A DNA stretch of 7,286 bases, taken from a bacterium HR32. Its GTDB lineage: Bacteria > Sysuimicrobiota > Sysuimicrobiia > Sysuimicrobiales > Sysuimicrobiaceae. Numbering within the stretch: the first letter of the stretch is position 1; each line of letters opens with the position of its first letter. The position numbers and the translations under genes were made by a program. Positions 1 through 6,004 of this stretch are shown here, piece by piece. The notes under the pieces were generated by a model. It was not told the origin of the DNA, made no database searches, and was given only the letters and a program-made list of their open reading frames with translations. The stretch spans positions 1 through 7,286 of the forward strand of contig BEII01000081.1 in the NCBI GenBank assembly GCA_002898935.1, written 5' to 3'.

Positions 1-1410
1 CACCGCAAGAGAGAGTTCACGGAGGCGTGGGTCGCCACCGCGGCCGGCGCAGGCTCCCCGCACCTCGAGGGGCCATTCGACCTCGGCGCTCTGGCCCACG
101 TGCACGCCCTGGACCGGATCCGGGCCGCGGAGGACGCGGCGCTGCGCGCGGGCCCGCAGGCGGAGCGGCCGGAGCGGGCGGTGCTGGTGGGGTTGTTGGT
201 GCCGGGCAAGCCCGGGTGGTCTACGCCGGAGACGCTGGAGGAACTGAGGCGGCTCGCGGAGACCGCGGGCGCGGACGTGGTGGACGTGCTGACCCAGGAA
301 CGGCCGCGGCCGGACCCCGCCACCCTGATCGGAAGCGGCAAGGTGGCGGAGGTCCGCGCCCTGGTGGAACGCGAAGCGGCAGACCTCGTGGTCTTCGACG
401 AGGAGCTCAGCCCGGCGCAGCAGAGGAACCTGGAAGAAGAACTGGGGGTGAAGGTGCTGGACCGCACCGCGCTCGTGCTGGACATCTTCGCGCGGCGGGC
501 CCGCACGCGGGAAGGCCGCCTCCAGGTGGAGCTCGCGCAGATGACGTACCTGCTGCCCAGGCTCGTGGGCCGCGGGGTGTTGCTGTCGCGCCTGGGCGGC
601 GGGATCGGCACCCGCGGGCCCGGGGAGACGCAGCTGGAGACGGATCGCCGGCGGGTGCGGCGTCGCATCGACGAGCTGCGGGCGCGCATCGAAGAGGTGG
701 CACGCACGCGGCGGACCCAGCGCCGCGCCCGACAGCAAGCTCAGGTGCCCGTGGTGGCCCTCGTGGGCTACACCAACGCAGGCAAGTCCACGCTGCTCAA
801 CGCGCTGTCCGGCGCCCACGTGTTCGTGGAGGACAAGCTGTTCGCGACCCTCGACCCCACGGCCCGTCGTGTGCGGCTCGAGGACGGCCGGCCGGTCGTC
901 CTGGTGGACACCGTGGGCTTCCTCCAGAAGCTCCCCACCCAGCTGGTGGCGGCCTTCCACGCCACCCTGGAGGAGGTCACGGAGGCGGACGTGCTCGTAC
1001 ACGTGCTGGACATCTCCCACCCGGGCTGGGAGCGCCAGCGGGAGGCGGTGGAGGCGCTCTTGGAGGAGCTCGGCGCGGACGGCAAGCCCACGGTCCTGGC
1101 CCTCAACAAGGTGGACCGCCTGAGCCCGGACCGCGTGGCGGAGCTGGTGGAGCGCACGGGCGGGGTGCCGATCAGCGCCCTGCGTCGGGCGGGTCTGGAT
1201 GCCCTGCTGGAACGGGTGGCCGCGGTGCTGCCCGCGCCGTGGCCCAGGGCGCGGCTGCGGATCCCCTACGCACACGCGCGGGTCCTGTCCGAGGTACGGG
1301 CTCAAGGCCGGGTCCTGCACGAGGAGTACGGACCCGACGCGGTGCACGTAGAGGCGGAGCTGCCCGAGCCGTTCCTGCGGCGGCTCCAGCCGTGGGCCAC
1401 CAGCCTTTGA
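1..1410 (+). CDS. hflX: GTPase HflX, long form, 5' end outside the window (partial)
   Basis: HflX is a translational GTPase-like P-loop protein that binds 50S/70S ribosomes and splits stalled ribosomes under stress. Numbering from the in-frame GTG at 100, the HflX N-domain carries LIGSGKVAEV and LSPAQQRNLE, followed by the family signature around GGGIGTRGPGETQLE. The G domain has G1 GYTNAGKS (residues 223-230, bases 766-789), G3 DTVGF (270-274) and G4 NKVD (336-339), with a normal C-terminal domain ending at TGA 1408-1410. The frame has no stop back to base 1, and codons 1-33 use G or C at almost every third position. They encode text (around HLEGPFDLGALAHVHALDRI) resembling the linker before the conserved RAVLVGL strand in Bacillota-type HflX proteins of about 550-600 residues. 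I therefore call the gene 5'-truncated by the window edge. If instead the GTG at 100 is the start, the protein is 436 residues, close to short HflX, but no good Shine-Dalgarno precedes that GTG. Confidence 0.95.
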   Translation, partial: HRKREFTEAWVATAAGAGSPHLEGPFDLGALAHVHALDRIRAAEDAALRAGPQAERPERAVLVGLLVPGKPGWSTPETLEELRRLAETAGADVVDVLTQERPRPDPATLIGSGKVAEVRALVEREAADLVVFDEELSPAQQRNLEEELGVKVLDRTALVLDIFARRARTREGRLQVELAQMTYLLPRLVGRGVLLSRLGGGIGTRGPGETQLETDRRRVRRRIDELRARIEEVARTRRTQRRARQQAQVPVVALVGYTNAGKSTLLNALSGAHVFVEDKLFATLDPTARRVRLEDGRPVVLVDTVGFLQKLPTQLVAAFHATLEEVTEADVLVHVLDISHPGWERQREAVEALLEELGADGKPTVLALNKVDRLSPDRVAELVERTGGVPISALRRAGLDALLERVAAVLPAPWPRARLRIPYAHARVLSEVRAQGRVLHEEYGPDAVHVEAELPEPFLRRLQPWATSL

Positions 1411-1418
1411 CGCCCGGG

Positions 1419-1424
1419 TATACT
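1419..1424 (+). promoter_or_regulatory. Possible -10 box (TATACT) upstream of the SRPBCC gene
   Basis: TATACT differs from TATAAT at one position and stands out in this G+C-rich sequence. It lies 9 bases after the hflX stop and about 48 bases before the next ATG, so it could give a short leader. No matching -35 hexamer is present at 16-18 bp: TTGACG at 1407-1412 is only 6 bp away. This is either a weak promoter or chance. Confidence 0.25.
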
Positions 1425-1471
1425 GCTGGCAGGCCCCCATAGCCTGGGGCGGTCCTTTCCCAGGAGGCGGT

Positions 1472-1930
1472 ATGCCGCGGGTCGAGGTGGAGACGTTCGT
1501 GCGCGCGCCCGCGGACCGGGTGTACGCGGTGGCCAAGGACGTGGAGCGTTTCCCGGAGTTCATGCCGGACGTGGAGAGCCTGCGCGTGGTGGAGCGGGAG
1601 GGCAACCGCACCGTGACCACCTGGGTGGGGCGCATCCAGGGCCGGCGGGTGCGGTGGACCGAGGAGGACTGGTGGGACGACGAGCGCCGCCGGTGCACCT
1701 TCCGACAGCGGGAGGGCGACTTCGACCGCTTCGAGGGCACGTGGACGTTCGACGAAGCTCCCGGCGGATGCGCGGTGCGGCTCTGCGTGGACTACGAGCT
1801 GGAGATCCCGCTGGTGGGTCCGATGCTGGCGGGCCTCGTCCGCTCCTTGGTGCGCAAGAACGCGGAGAGCATGCTGGACGCCCTCCGGCGGCGGGCGGAG
1901 GAGACCGCGCCGGCCTCGGGCGGAAGCTAG
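1472..1930 (+). CDS. SRPBCC (START/Bet v1-like, polyketide cyclase/COQ10 type) protein
   Basis: A 152-residue soluble protein of the SRPBCC ligand-binding superfamily, in the cyclase/dehydrase branch that includes COQ10 and RatA-like proteins. The family forms a helix-grip fold around a hydrophobic cavity that binds lipids or other nonpolar molecules. Visible hallmarks are the N-terminal strand VEVETFVRAPADRVYAV, the segment DVERFPEFMPDVESLRVVE (about residues 24-42), and a series of beta strands rich in W, R and E (TTWVGRIQGRRVRWTEEDWW). A long C-terminal amphipathic helix (LAGLVRSLVRKNAESMLDALRRRAEE) would close the pocket. The length is typical for the family. The start is fixed by AGGAGG at 1462-1467, 4 bases before the ATG. 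It lies 61 bp after hflX and 27 bp before a small membrane-protein gene. The ligand is unknown; COQ10-like quinone binding and RatA-like activity are both only family-level possibilities. Confidence 0.87.
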   Translation: MPRVEVETFVRAPADRVYAVAKDVERFPEFMPDVESLRVVEREGNRTVTTWVGRIQGRRVRWTEEDWWDDERRRCTFRQREGDFDRFEGTWTFDEAPGGCAVRLCVDYELEIPLVGPMLAGLVRSLVRKNAESMLDALRRRAEETAPASGGS

Positions 1931-1945
1931 GTGTGAGAACGGTCC

Positions 1946-1954
1946 GGAGGTGAT
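1946..1954 (+). promoter_or_regulatory. Near-perfect ribosome binding site for the 48-aa ORF
   Basis: GGAGGTGAT complements the 3' end of 16S rRNA over nine contiguous bases. Its GGAGG core sits 7 bases before the ATG at 1958. This is the strongest Shine-Dalgarno in the window and is the main reason for calling the short downstream ORF a real gene. Confidence 0.8.
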
Positions 1955-1957
1955 CCG

Positions 1958-2104
1958 ATGCTGCAACTTCTGGAAGCCCAGGTCCGCGCGCAGCTCCGCC
2001 GGTGGCTGGGGGACCGGTCGGGACAGGCCGAGTTGCTCGTAGTCCTCCTGCTGGCGTTCCTGATCTGGGTGCTGGCCACGAACCGGAGAGTGGTGGTGCA
2101 GTAG
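1958..2104 (+). CDS. Small single-pass membrane protein, 48 aa, unknown function
   Basis: A short ORF running from ATG 1958 to TAG 2102-2104. It begins MLQLLEAQVRAQLRRWLGDR, a basic amphipathic helix. A hydrophobic stretch follows (about residues 26-40, LLVVLLLAFLIWVLA), long enough for one membrane span, and the tail TNRRVVVQ is short and basic. The near-perfect Shine-Dalgarno at 1946-1954, the high third-position G+C and the clear helix-then-span layout argue for a genuine gene. It is 27 bp after the SRPBCC gene and is followed by a strong hairpin, so it is probably the last gene of an hflX-SRPBCC-small-protein unit. I recognise no family. The layout resembles small membrane-anchored regulatory or scaffold peptides, but nothing indicates a specific function. 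Confidence 0.7.
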   Translation: MLQLLEAQVRAQLRRWLGDRSGQAELLVVLLLAFLIWVLATNRRVVVQ

Positions 2105-2114
2105 CCGGGAGCGG

Positions 2115-2146
2115 GGCCCCTCCGGTCCGTCCCGACCGGAGGGGCC
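2115..2146 (+). terminator. Strong hairpin (13-bp perfect stem, 6-nt loop), probable terminator or processing site
   Basis: GGCCCCTCCGGTC (2115-2127) and its exact reverse complement (2134-2146) flank a 6-base loop. The stem is very G+C-rich and begins 11 bases after the stop of the small membrane-protein gene. It is followed by GCTTCG rather than a run of Ts, so it lacks the classic U-tract. It may terminate by stem strength alone, attenuate read-through into the aminotransferase gene, or act as an RNA-processing or 3'-stabilising structure. Confidence 0.6.
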
Positions 2147-2173
2147 GCTTCGTGCCCGGAGCCGCGACCGGCC

Positions 2174-3295
2174 GTGGAGACCATCCCCATCGCACGACCG
2201 ATTCTGACGGACGAGGACAAGCGCAGCGTCCTGGAGGTCCTGGAGTCCGGTCAGCTGAGCCACGGCGAGTGGGTGGAGCGGTTTGAGGCCGCCTTCGCGG
2301 CGTACGTCGGCACGCCGCACGCCGTGGCCACGTCCTCGGGCACGACCGCCCTGGAAGCGGTGCTGGAAGCCCTGGGCGTCGGTCCGGGCGACGAGGTGGT
2401 GGTCCCTGCCTTCACGTTCGCGGCCACCAGCAACGCGGTCGTGCACCGGGGGGCCCGGCCGCTGTTCGTGGACGTGGACCCCCGGACGTTCAACCTCGAC
2501 CCGCAGCGGGTGGAGGAGGCGCTGCGGAGGCCGCGGGTGCGCGCGGTGGTCGCGGTGCACCTGTACGGCCTCCCCGCGGACGTGGGCGCGCTCCTGGACC
2601 TGACAGAGCGGCGGGGCGTGTGGTTGGTGGAAGACGCGGCGCAGGCGCACGGCGCCGCGTGGCACGGCCGGCGGGTCGGCGGCTTCGGGGCGGCGGCGGT
2701 CTTCAGCTTCTACCCCACCAAGAACATGACCACGGGCGAGGGTGGCATGGTGGTCACCCGGGACCCGGAGCTGGCGCGCCGGGTGCGCCTGCTGGTGCAC
2801 CAGGGGCAGAGCGATCCGTACCGGTACGAGCTCGTGGGCCACAACTACAGCATGACGAACCTGTCCGCAGCCCTCGGGCTCTCGCAGCTGCGCTCTCTCG
2901 ACGAGCGCAATGCCGCCCGGCGCAGGAACGCCGCGTTCCTGACCGAGGGCCTGCGGGACCTTCCGGGCGTGGAACCTCCGGAAGAGCCCGCGGATTCCTA
3001 CCACGTGTACCACCAGTACACGGTCCGGGTGCGGGCCGGCCAGCGCCAGCGGGACGCTCTGCAGCAGCACCTGGCGGCGTGCGGTGTGCAGACGCGCGTG
3101 TACTACCCCGAGCCGGTGCCCCACACCGGCCCCTACCGGGCCATGGAGTTGGACGGCGGACCGTGGCCTCACGCCACCCAGGCGAGCCGGGAGGTCCTCT
3201 CCCTGCCCGTGCACCCGGCCCTGCGGGAGGGCGACCTGGTGCGGATCGTGGACGCGGTGCGGGAGTTCGCCGTGCGGGCGCCCGCGCGGGGTTGA
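2174..3295 (+). CDS. DegT/DnrJ/EryC1/StrS family PLP-dependent sugar aminotransferase
   Basis: A 373-residue fold-type I PLP enzyme of the DegT/StrS family, which transfers an amino group (usually from glutamate) to a keto group on a nucleotide-linked sugar. Visible motifs are the N-terminal IPIARPILTDED, the phosphate-binding SSGTTAL (54-60), VEDAAQAHGA with the PLP-ring aspartate D154, and FSFYPTKNMTTGEGG with Schiff-base lysine K183. Also present are HNYSMTNLSAALG (about 224-236) and a C-terminal LSLPVHPAL. Length and motif order are normal, so it should be active. The GTG at 2174 is chosen because it gives the usual family N-terminus, but the only Shine-Dalgarno-like sequence is GGAG at 2158-2161, 12 bases away. 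Five bases separate its stop from a Gfo/Idh/MocA dehydrogenase. That pairing is typical of diamino-sugar synthesis (GnnB with GnnA; WbpE with WbpB), so the likely substrate is a 3-keto UDP-sugar. The exact sugar is inference. Confidence 0.92.
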   Translation: METIPIARPILTDEDKRSVLEVLESGQLSHGEWVERFEAAFAAYVGTPHAVATSSGTTALEAVLEALGVGPGDEVVVPAFTFAATSNAVVHRGARPLFVDVDPRTFNLDPQRVEEALRRPRVRAVVAVHLYGLPADVGALLDLTERRGVWLVEDAAQAHGAAWHGRRVGGFGAAAVFSFYPTKNMTTGEGGMVVTRDPELARRVRLLVHQGQSDPYRYELVGHNYSMTNLSAALGLSQLRSLDERNAARRRNAAFLTEGLRDLPGVEPPEEPADSYHVYHQYTVRVRAGQRQRDALQQHLAACGVQTRVYYPEPVPHTGPYRAMELDGGPWPHATQASREVLSLPVHPALREGDLVRIVDAVREFAVRAPARG

Positions 3296-3300
3296 AGACC

Positions 3301-4227
3301 ATGGACCGGGTGCGCGTGGCGGTGGTGGGCCTGGGGAAGTGGGGACGGCACCACGTCCGCATCTACCACCACCTCCCGCAGGCGCAGCTGGTGGGCGTGG
3401 TGTCTCCGAACGCCGAGGAGGTGGCGGAGTTCAGCGCCCGCTACCAGGTGCCCGGCTACTTGGACCACCGGCAGCTGGTGGGCCGGGCGGACGCGGTGAG
3501 CGTGGTGGCGCCTACCGTCCACCACTACGCCATCGCCCGCGACCTGTTGGAGGCGGGCGTGCACGTGCTGGTGGAGAAGCCCCTCACCGCCCGCGTGGAA
3601 GAGGGCCGGGAGCTGGTCCGGATCGCTCGCCGGACGGGCCGGGTGCTGCTCGTGGGCCACGTGGAGCGCTTCAAGCCTTCCGTGGAGGAGCTGCTGCGCC
3701 GCGCACGGGAGCCGCTGTTCGTCCAGGCCAGGCGGGTGCGGCCCTACCAGCCGGGCCGGGCCATGGACGTGGGCGTGGTCATGGACCTCATGATCCACGA
3801 CATCGACATCGTCCTGTCCCTGTCGGGTTCCCACGTGCGGCGGGTGACGGGGATCGGCGCGCGGCTTCACGGGGAGGACGAGGACTTGGCCGTGGCCCAC
3901 CTCGTGCTGGAGGACGGGTGCGTGGCGAGCCTCATGGCGAGCCGTGTTTCTCCGGTGAAGGCTGCGGAGATCGAGGTGACCACCGCGGAGGGGTCGGTCT
4001 ACCTCAACTACCTGCGGGAGCTGATGGTGGTGCGGTCGGGAGAGGCGTGGGAGGAGCTCCCGGTGCGCCACGAGGAGCCGCTGCGGGCGGAGCTCAAGCA
4101 CTTCCTCGCGTGTGTGCGGGGGGAAGAGGTGCCCCGAGTGCCCGGGGAGGCGGGCCTGGAGGCCCTCGAGGTCGCCCAACGGATCCTGGACGAGATGACC
4201 GTGGTGACGCCGAAGGTGAGGGTTTGA
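3301..4227 (+). CDS. Gfo/Idh/MocA family NAD(P)-dependent sugar dehydrogenase
   Basis: A 308-residue oxidoreductase. The N-terminal Rossmann domain begins VRVAVVGLGKWGRHH, with the GxGxxG loop at residues 10-15. The family EKP motif is at 92-94 (VLVEKPLT), with the lysine expected in catalysis. GHVERFKP follows at about 119-126, then DLMIHDIDI (162-170), which supplies the D...H pair typical of the active site. The HVERF and IHDID motifs resemble what I recall of UDP-GlcNAc 3-dehydrogenases (GnnA-type) more than inositol dehydrogenases. In such enzymes C3-OH of a UDP-sugar is oxidised to a ketone that the partner aminotransferase converts to an amine. The ATG at 3301 lies 5 bp after the aminotransferase stop, so the two genes should be co-transcribed. 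No acyltransferase (WbpD-like) or glycosyltransferase is in the window. Biliverdin-reductase-like or other sugar activities of the family cannot be excluded. Confidence 0.9.
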   Translation: MDRVRVAVVGLGKWGRHHVRIYHHLPQAQLVGVVSPNAEEVAEFSARYQVPGYLDHRQLVGRADAVSVVAPTVHHYAIARDLLEAGVHVLVEKPLTARVEEGRELVRIARRTGRVLLVGHVERFKPSVEELLRRAREPLFVQARRVRPYQPGRAMDVGVVMDLMIHDIDIVLSLSGSHVRRVTGIGARLHGEDEDLAVAHLVLEDGCVASLMASRVSPVKAAEIEVTTAEGSVYLNYLRELMVVRSGEAWEELPVRHEEPLRAELKHFLACVRGEEVPRVPGEAGLEALEVAQRILDEMTVVTPKVRV

Positions 4228-4239
4228 CGCCGTGGCGTC
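4226..4239. terminator. Small palindrome at the convergent gene junction, possible bidirectional terminator
   Basis: GACGCC-GT-GGCGTC is a perfect 14-base palindrome that could fold as a 5-bp stem with a 4-base loop on either strand. It overlaps the dehydrogenase stop codon and lies 7 bases from the stop of the opposing RAM-domain gene. With no T-run on either side and such a short stem, its role as a terminator is uncertain. Confidence 0.3.
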
Positions 4240-4245
4240 GGCCGG

Positions 4246-4470
4246 TCACACCGCGACACAGCAGGTGACCTTCACCACGCCGTGGATCTTCCGCAGCCGG
4301 TCGGCCAGCTCCGGGATCTGACGCGTCCCTTGCGTGCGCGCCACCACCACCACGTCGTACTCGCCCAGGGTGGCGTACACCTCCACCACCCCGGGCACCT
4401 GCTGCGCCTCCCGCGCCACCTGCGCCGGCGTGTTGCCGTCCAGCGAGAGCAGGAGGAACGCCACGTTCAC
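4246..4470 (-). CDS. Stand-alone Lrp/AsnC ligand-binding (RAM) domain protein
   Basis: A 74-residue protein, begun by GTG (4470-4468) and ended by TGA (4248-4246). It consists only of the alpha-beta sandwich regulatory domain of Lrp/AsnC proteins (RAM, or Lrp_AsnC_2-type), with no helix-turn-helix. The pattern is classic: AFLLLSLDG strand, helix AQVAREAQQ, VPGVVEVYATLGEYDVVVVART, helix ELADRLRKI, HGVVKVTCCVAV. The segment GVVEVYATLGEYDVVV contains the conserved G-YD turn. Such domains assemble as ring-like oligomers and bind amino acids or related effectors at subunit interfaces. The GTG overlaps the TGA of the upstream MocR-type gene (shared bases 4467-4470), so translation is almost certainly coupled. 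I infer that it modulates or partners the MocR regulator, or senses a related metabolite. An unrelated amino-acid-sensing role is possible. Confidence 0.85.
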   Translation of the reverse strand: MNVAFLLLSLDGNTPAQVAREAQQVPGVVEVYATLGEYDVVVVARTQGTRQIPELADRLRKIHGVVKVTCCVAV

Positions 4471-5927
4471 CGCAGGGCCCTCGCCGCGGCGGCGACCGGC
4501 CTGGAGCCCCTCGCCGCCTCCCGCAGCACCTCGGAGAGCACCGACGCGCCGTGCCGCACGGTGTCCGCAGGGAGGCCACCGTAGGCCAGGAGCCACCCGC
4601 TCCGGTCCGGTAGCCCGAGGTAGTAGGGCCGCAGCACGCTCACCCACACCCCGCGCTCCCGGGCACACTTGGCGAGCTCCCCTTCGTCCAGGCCCGGGGC
4701 CAGCTCTAGGAACGCGTGCAGGCCCGCCTCCATCCCACGCAGCCGCGCGAGGCCGTCCAGGCTGCCCAGGACCTCCCGCAGGGCCGCGCGGCGCTCGGCG
4801 TACCGGCGGCGCACCCTGCGCACGTGCCGGTCGAAGTCCCCGCTCGCCAGGAACGCCGCCAGCGCCCGCTGCACCGGCCACGGAGCTCGGTCGCCCGACG
4901 CCTCGCGCAGCTGCACGAGCCGTTCGCGCAGCCACCGCGGCGCGACGGCGTAGCCGACCCGCAGGCCGGGCGCCAGCACCTTGGAGAAGGTGCCCACGTA
5001 CACCACGCGGCCGGAGCCGTCCAGGCCTGCGAGGGCGGGAAGCGGCGGCCCGTCGAAGCGCAACTCGCTGTCGTAGTCGTCCTCCACGACCACGGCGTCG
5101 CGCCAGGCCGCCCACTCCAACAGTGCGATCCGCCGCGACACCGACATCCGCACGCCCAGGGGATACTGGTGCGACGGCGTCACGTAAGCCAGGCGGACGC
5201 CCCCAGCTGCCCGGAGGCGGTCCACGCGCAGCCCGTCCTCGTCCACCGGCACAGGGACGAGCCGCGCGCCGCGATCCTGGAGGACCCGCCGGGCCGCCGG
5301 GTAACCTGGCTCCTCCACCGCCACGGCCTCGCCGAGGGGTACGAGGGCGCGGGCCACGAGCTCCAGGGCGCGCACCGCGCCGGAGGTGACCACCACGTCC
5401 TCGGGCCCGCACCGAAGCCCGCGGGCCCGGCGCAGGTAGTCTGCGATGGCCTCCCGCAGCTCCGGATCGCCCTCCGGCGGGCCGAGGTCCACAGGGGGCT
5501 TCTGGCGCGCGAGAAAGCGCCACATGCGCGCCCAGCTGCGGGCGCTCACGGCTTCCACGACCTGGCGGTCCAGGGTGAAGTCCACGTCTCGGGAACTCGG
5601 GCGCGACGGTGGCTCGCCCTGCCACCGGGGGGTCCACGCGGGCGGTCGGGACGTCTGCCCGGCCGAAGGCCTCAGGTCCGGAAGGTCCGCCGCCACGTAC
5701 GTGCCGGAGCCTCTGCGCGCCTCCAGGTAGCCCTCGGCGACTAGCTCCTCGTAGACCGCGCTCACCAGAGTGCGCGACACGCCCAGGGACTCCGCGAGGG
5801 CGCGGGAAGACGGAAGCCGCGAGCCACGCCGCAGCCTGCCCTCCAGGATTGCGGCCCGGATCTGTTGGGCCAGGTCCTTGGACCGCAGGCGTCCGCTGAC
5901 GGCCACGCTCAGCTCCATAAGTGGCAT
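4467..5927 (-). CDS. MocR/PdxR-type transcriptional regulator (GntR winged helix fused to aminotransferase domain)
   Basis: A 486-residue chimera. Residues about 15-78 form a GntR-type winged helix (LAQQIRAAILEGRLRRGSRL, LPSSRALAESLGVSRTLV, YLEARRGSGTYV). After a linker of about 50 residues comes a fold-type I aminotransferase domain with TSGAVRALELVA (181-192), EEPGYP (205-210), TPSHQYPLG (250-258), VEDDYDSE (281-288) and the PLP lysine K316 in GTFSKVLAPGLRVGY. All PLP-binding landmarks are present, so it should bind PLP. MocR proteins use PLP or a PLP-amino-acid adduct as effector; known members control PLP synthesis (PdxR), GABA use (GabR) or taurine use (TauR). Assigning it specifically to vitamin B6 is inference. 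The ATG at 5927 gives the full N-terminus; a second in-frame ATG at 5918 is possible. Neither has a Shine-Dalgarno, and a putative -10 lies so close that the mRNA may be leaderless. It is divergent from an ECF S-component gene and translationally coupled to a RAM-domain gene. Confidence 0.92.
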   Translation of the reverse strand: MPLMELSVAVSGRLRSKDLAQQIRAAILEGRLRRGSRLPSSRALAESLGVSRTLVSAVYEELVAEGYLEARRGSGTYVAADLPDLRPSAGQTSRPPAWTPRWQGEPPSRPSSRDVDFTLDRQVVEAVSARSWARMWRFLARQKPPVDLGPPEGDPELREAIADYLRRARGLRCGPEDVVVTSGAVRALELVARALVPLGEAVAVEEPGYPAARRVLQDRGARLVPVPVDEDGLRVDRLRAAGGVRLAYVTPSHQYPLGVRMSVSRRIALLEWAAWRDAVVVEDDYDSELRFDGPPLPALAGLDGSGRVVYVGTFSKVLAPGLRVGYAVAPRWLRERLVQLREASGDRAPWPVQRALAAFLASGDFDRHVRRVRRRYAERRAALREVLGSLDGLARLRGMEAGLHAFLELAPGLDEGELAKCARERGVWVSVLRPYYLGLPDRSGWLLAYGGLPADTVRHGASVLSEVLREAARGSRPVAAAARALR

Positions 5928-5931
5928 TCTG

Positions 5932-5960
5932 ATTTTGCGCGCTTGTGGCTGTTCTCACAA
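5932..5960 (-). promoter_or_regulatory. Putative promoter of the MocR gene, predicted leaderless
   Basis: On the minus strand TTGTGA (bases 5960-5955) and CAAAAT (5937-5932) are separated by exactly 17 bp, each matching four of six consensus positions. The A of the start codon at 5927 lies only 5 bases beyond the -10, so transcription would begin at or about the ATG. This agrees with the absence of any Shine-Dalgarno upstream. Confidence 0.45.
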
Positions 5961-5965
5961 GCCAC
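5941..5965. promoter_or_regulatory. Inverted repeat, probable operator in the divergent promoter region
   Basis: GCTTGTG (5941-5947) is mirrored by CACAAGC (5956-5962) around an 8-base spacer. An overlapping repeat, GTGGCT (5945-5950) and AGCCAC (5960-5965), has a 9-base spacer. The element covers the -35 boxes proposed for both divergent genes, so a protein bound here could control both. The adjacent MocR-type protein is the obvious candidate, since MocR regulators commonly bind repeats beside their own promoter. Confidence 0.5.
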
Positions 5966-5980
5966 CTGGCTCCTTACCCT
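5952..5980 (+). promoter_or_regulatory. Putative promoter of the ECF S-component operon
   Basis: TTCTCA (5952-5957) and TACCCT (5975-5980) lie 17 bp apart. The -10 keeps the three most conserved positions (T, A and final T). The start would fall near 5987, giving a leader of about 25 bases that contains the Shine-Dalgarno at 5998. The -35 overlaps that of the divergent MocR gene by three bases. Consensus match is modest. Confidence 0.35.
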
Positions 5981-5997
5981 TGGGGGCCAGAGACCGC

Positions 5998-6004
5998 AGG
6001 AGGT
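5998..6004 (+). promoter_or_regulatory. Shine-Dalgarno that fixes a TTG start for the S-component gene
   Basis: AGGAGGT ends 7 bases before the TTG at 6012. There is no in-frame ATG or GTG between this site and the first membrane segment until well inside the protein, so this site decides the start. An in-frame ATG farther upstream (5865) lies inside the opposing MocR gene and would add a non-membrane, non-family N-terminus. Confidence 0.75.

Noticed and set aside
27..1442. 471-codon plus-strand frame overlapping hflX
   Set aside because: The translation is low-complexity G, A, R and P, a shifted-frame shadow of hflX, which carries all the GTPase motifs.
1430..1450. Small alternative hairpins between hflX and the SRPBCC gene (CCCCA/TGGGG or CAGGC/GCCTG)
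   Set aside because: The stems are only 5 bp, mutually exclusive and without a T-run. Such short pairings are expected by chance at this base composition.
1172..3214. Long open frame (680 codons) on the minus strand
   Set aside because: It lies antisense to hflX, the SRPBCC gene, the small membrane gene and most of the aminotransferase gene, all of which have recognisable protein motifs. Its translation is rich in H, R, P and G with no domain, as expected from the opposite strand of high-GC coding DNA.
4716..5744. Long plus-strand open frame antisense to the MocR gene
   Set aside because: There is no domain or Shine-Dalgarno, and the composition is typical of a shadow frame. The minus-strand frame has intact GntR and aminotransferase motifs.
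4246..5958. Single 570-residue minus-strand frame that would fuse a long N-terminal extension to the RAM domain
   Set aside because: Only the last 74 residues look like a protein domain. The rest is the shifted frame of the MocR gene, and the GTG at 4470 with its GTGA overlap gives a natural start.
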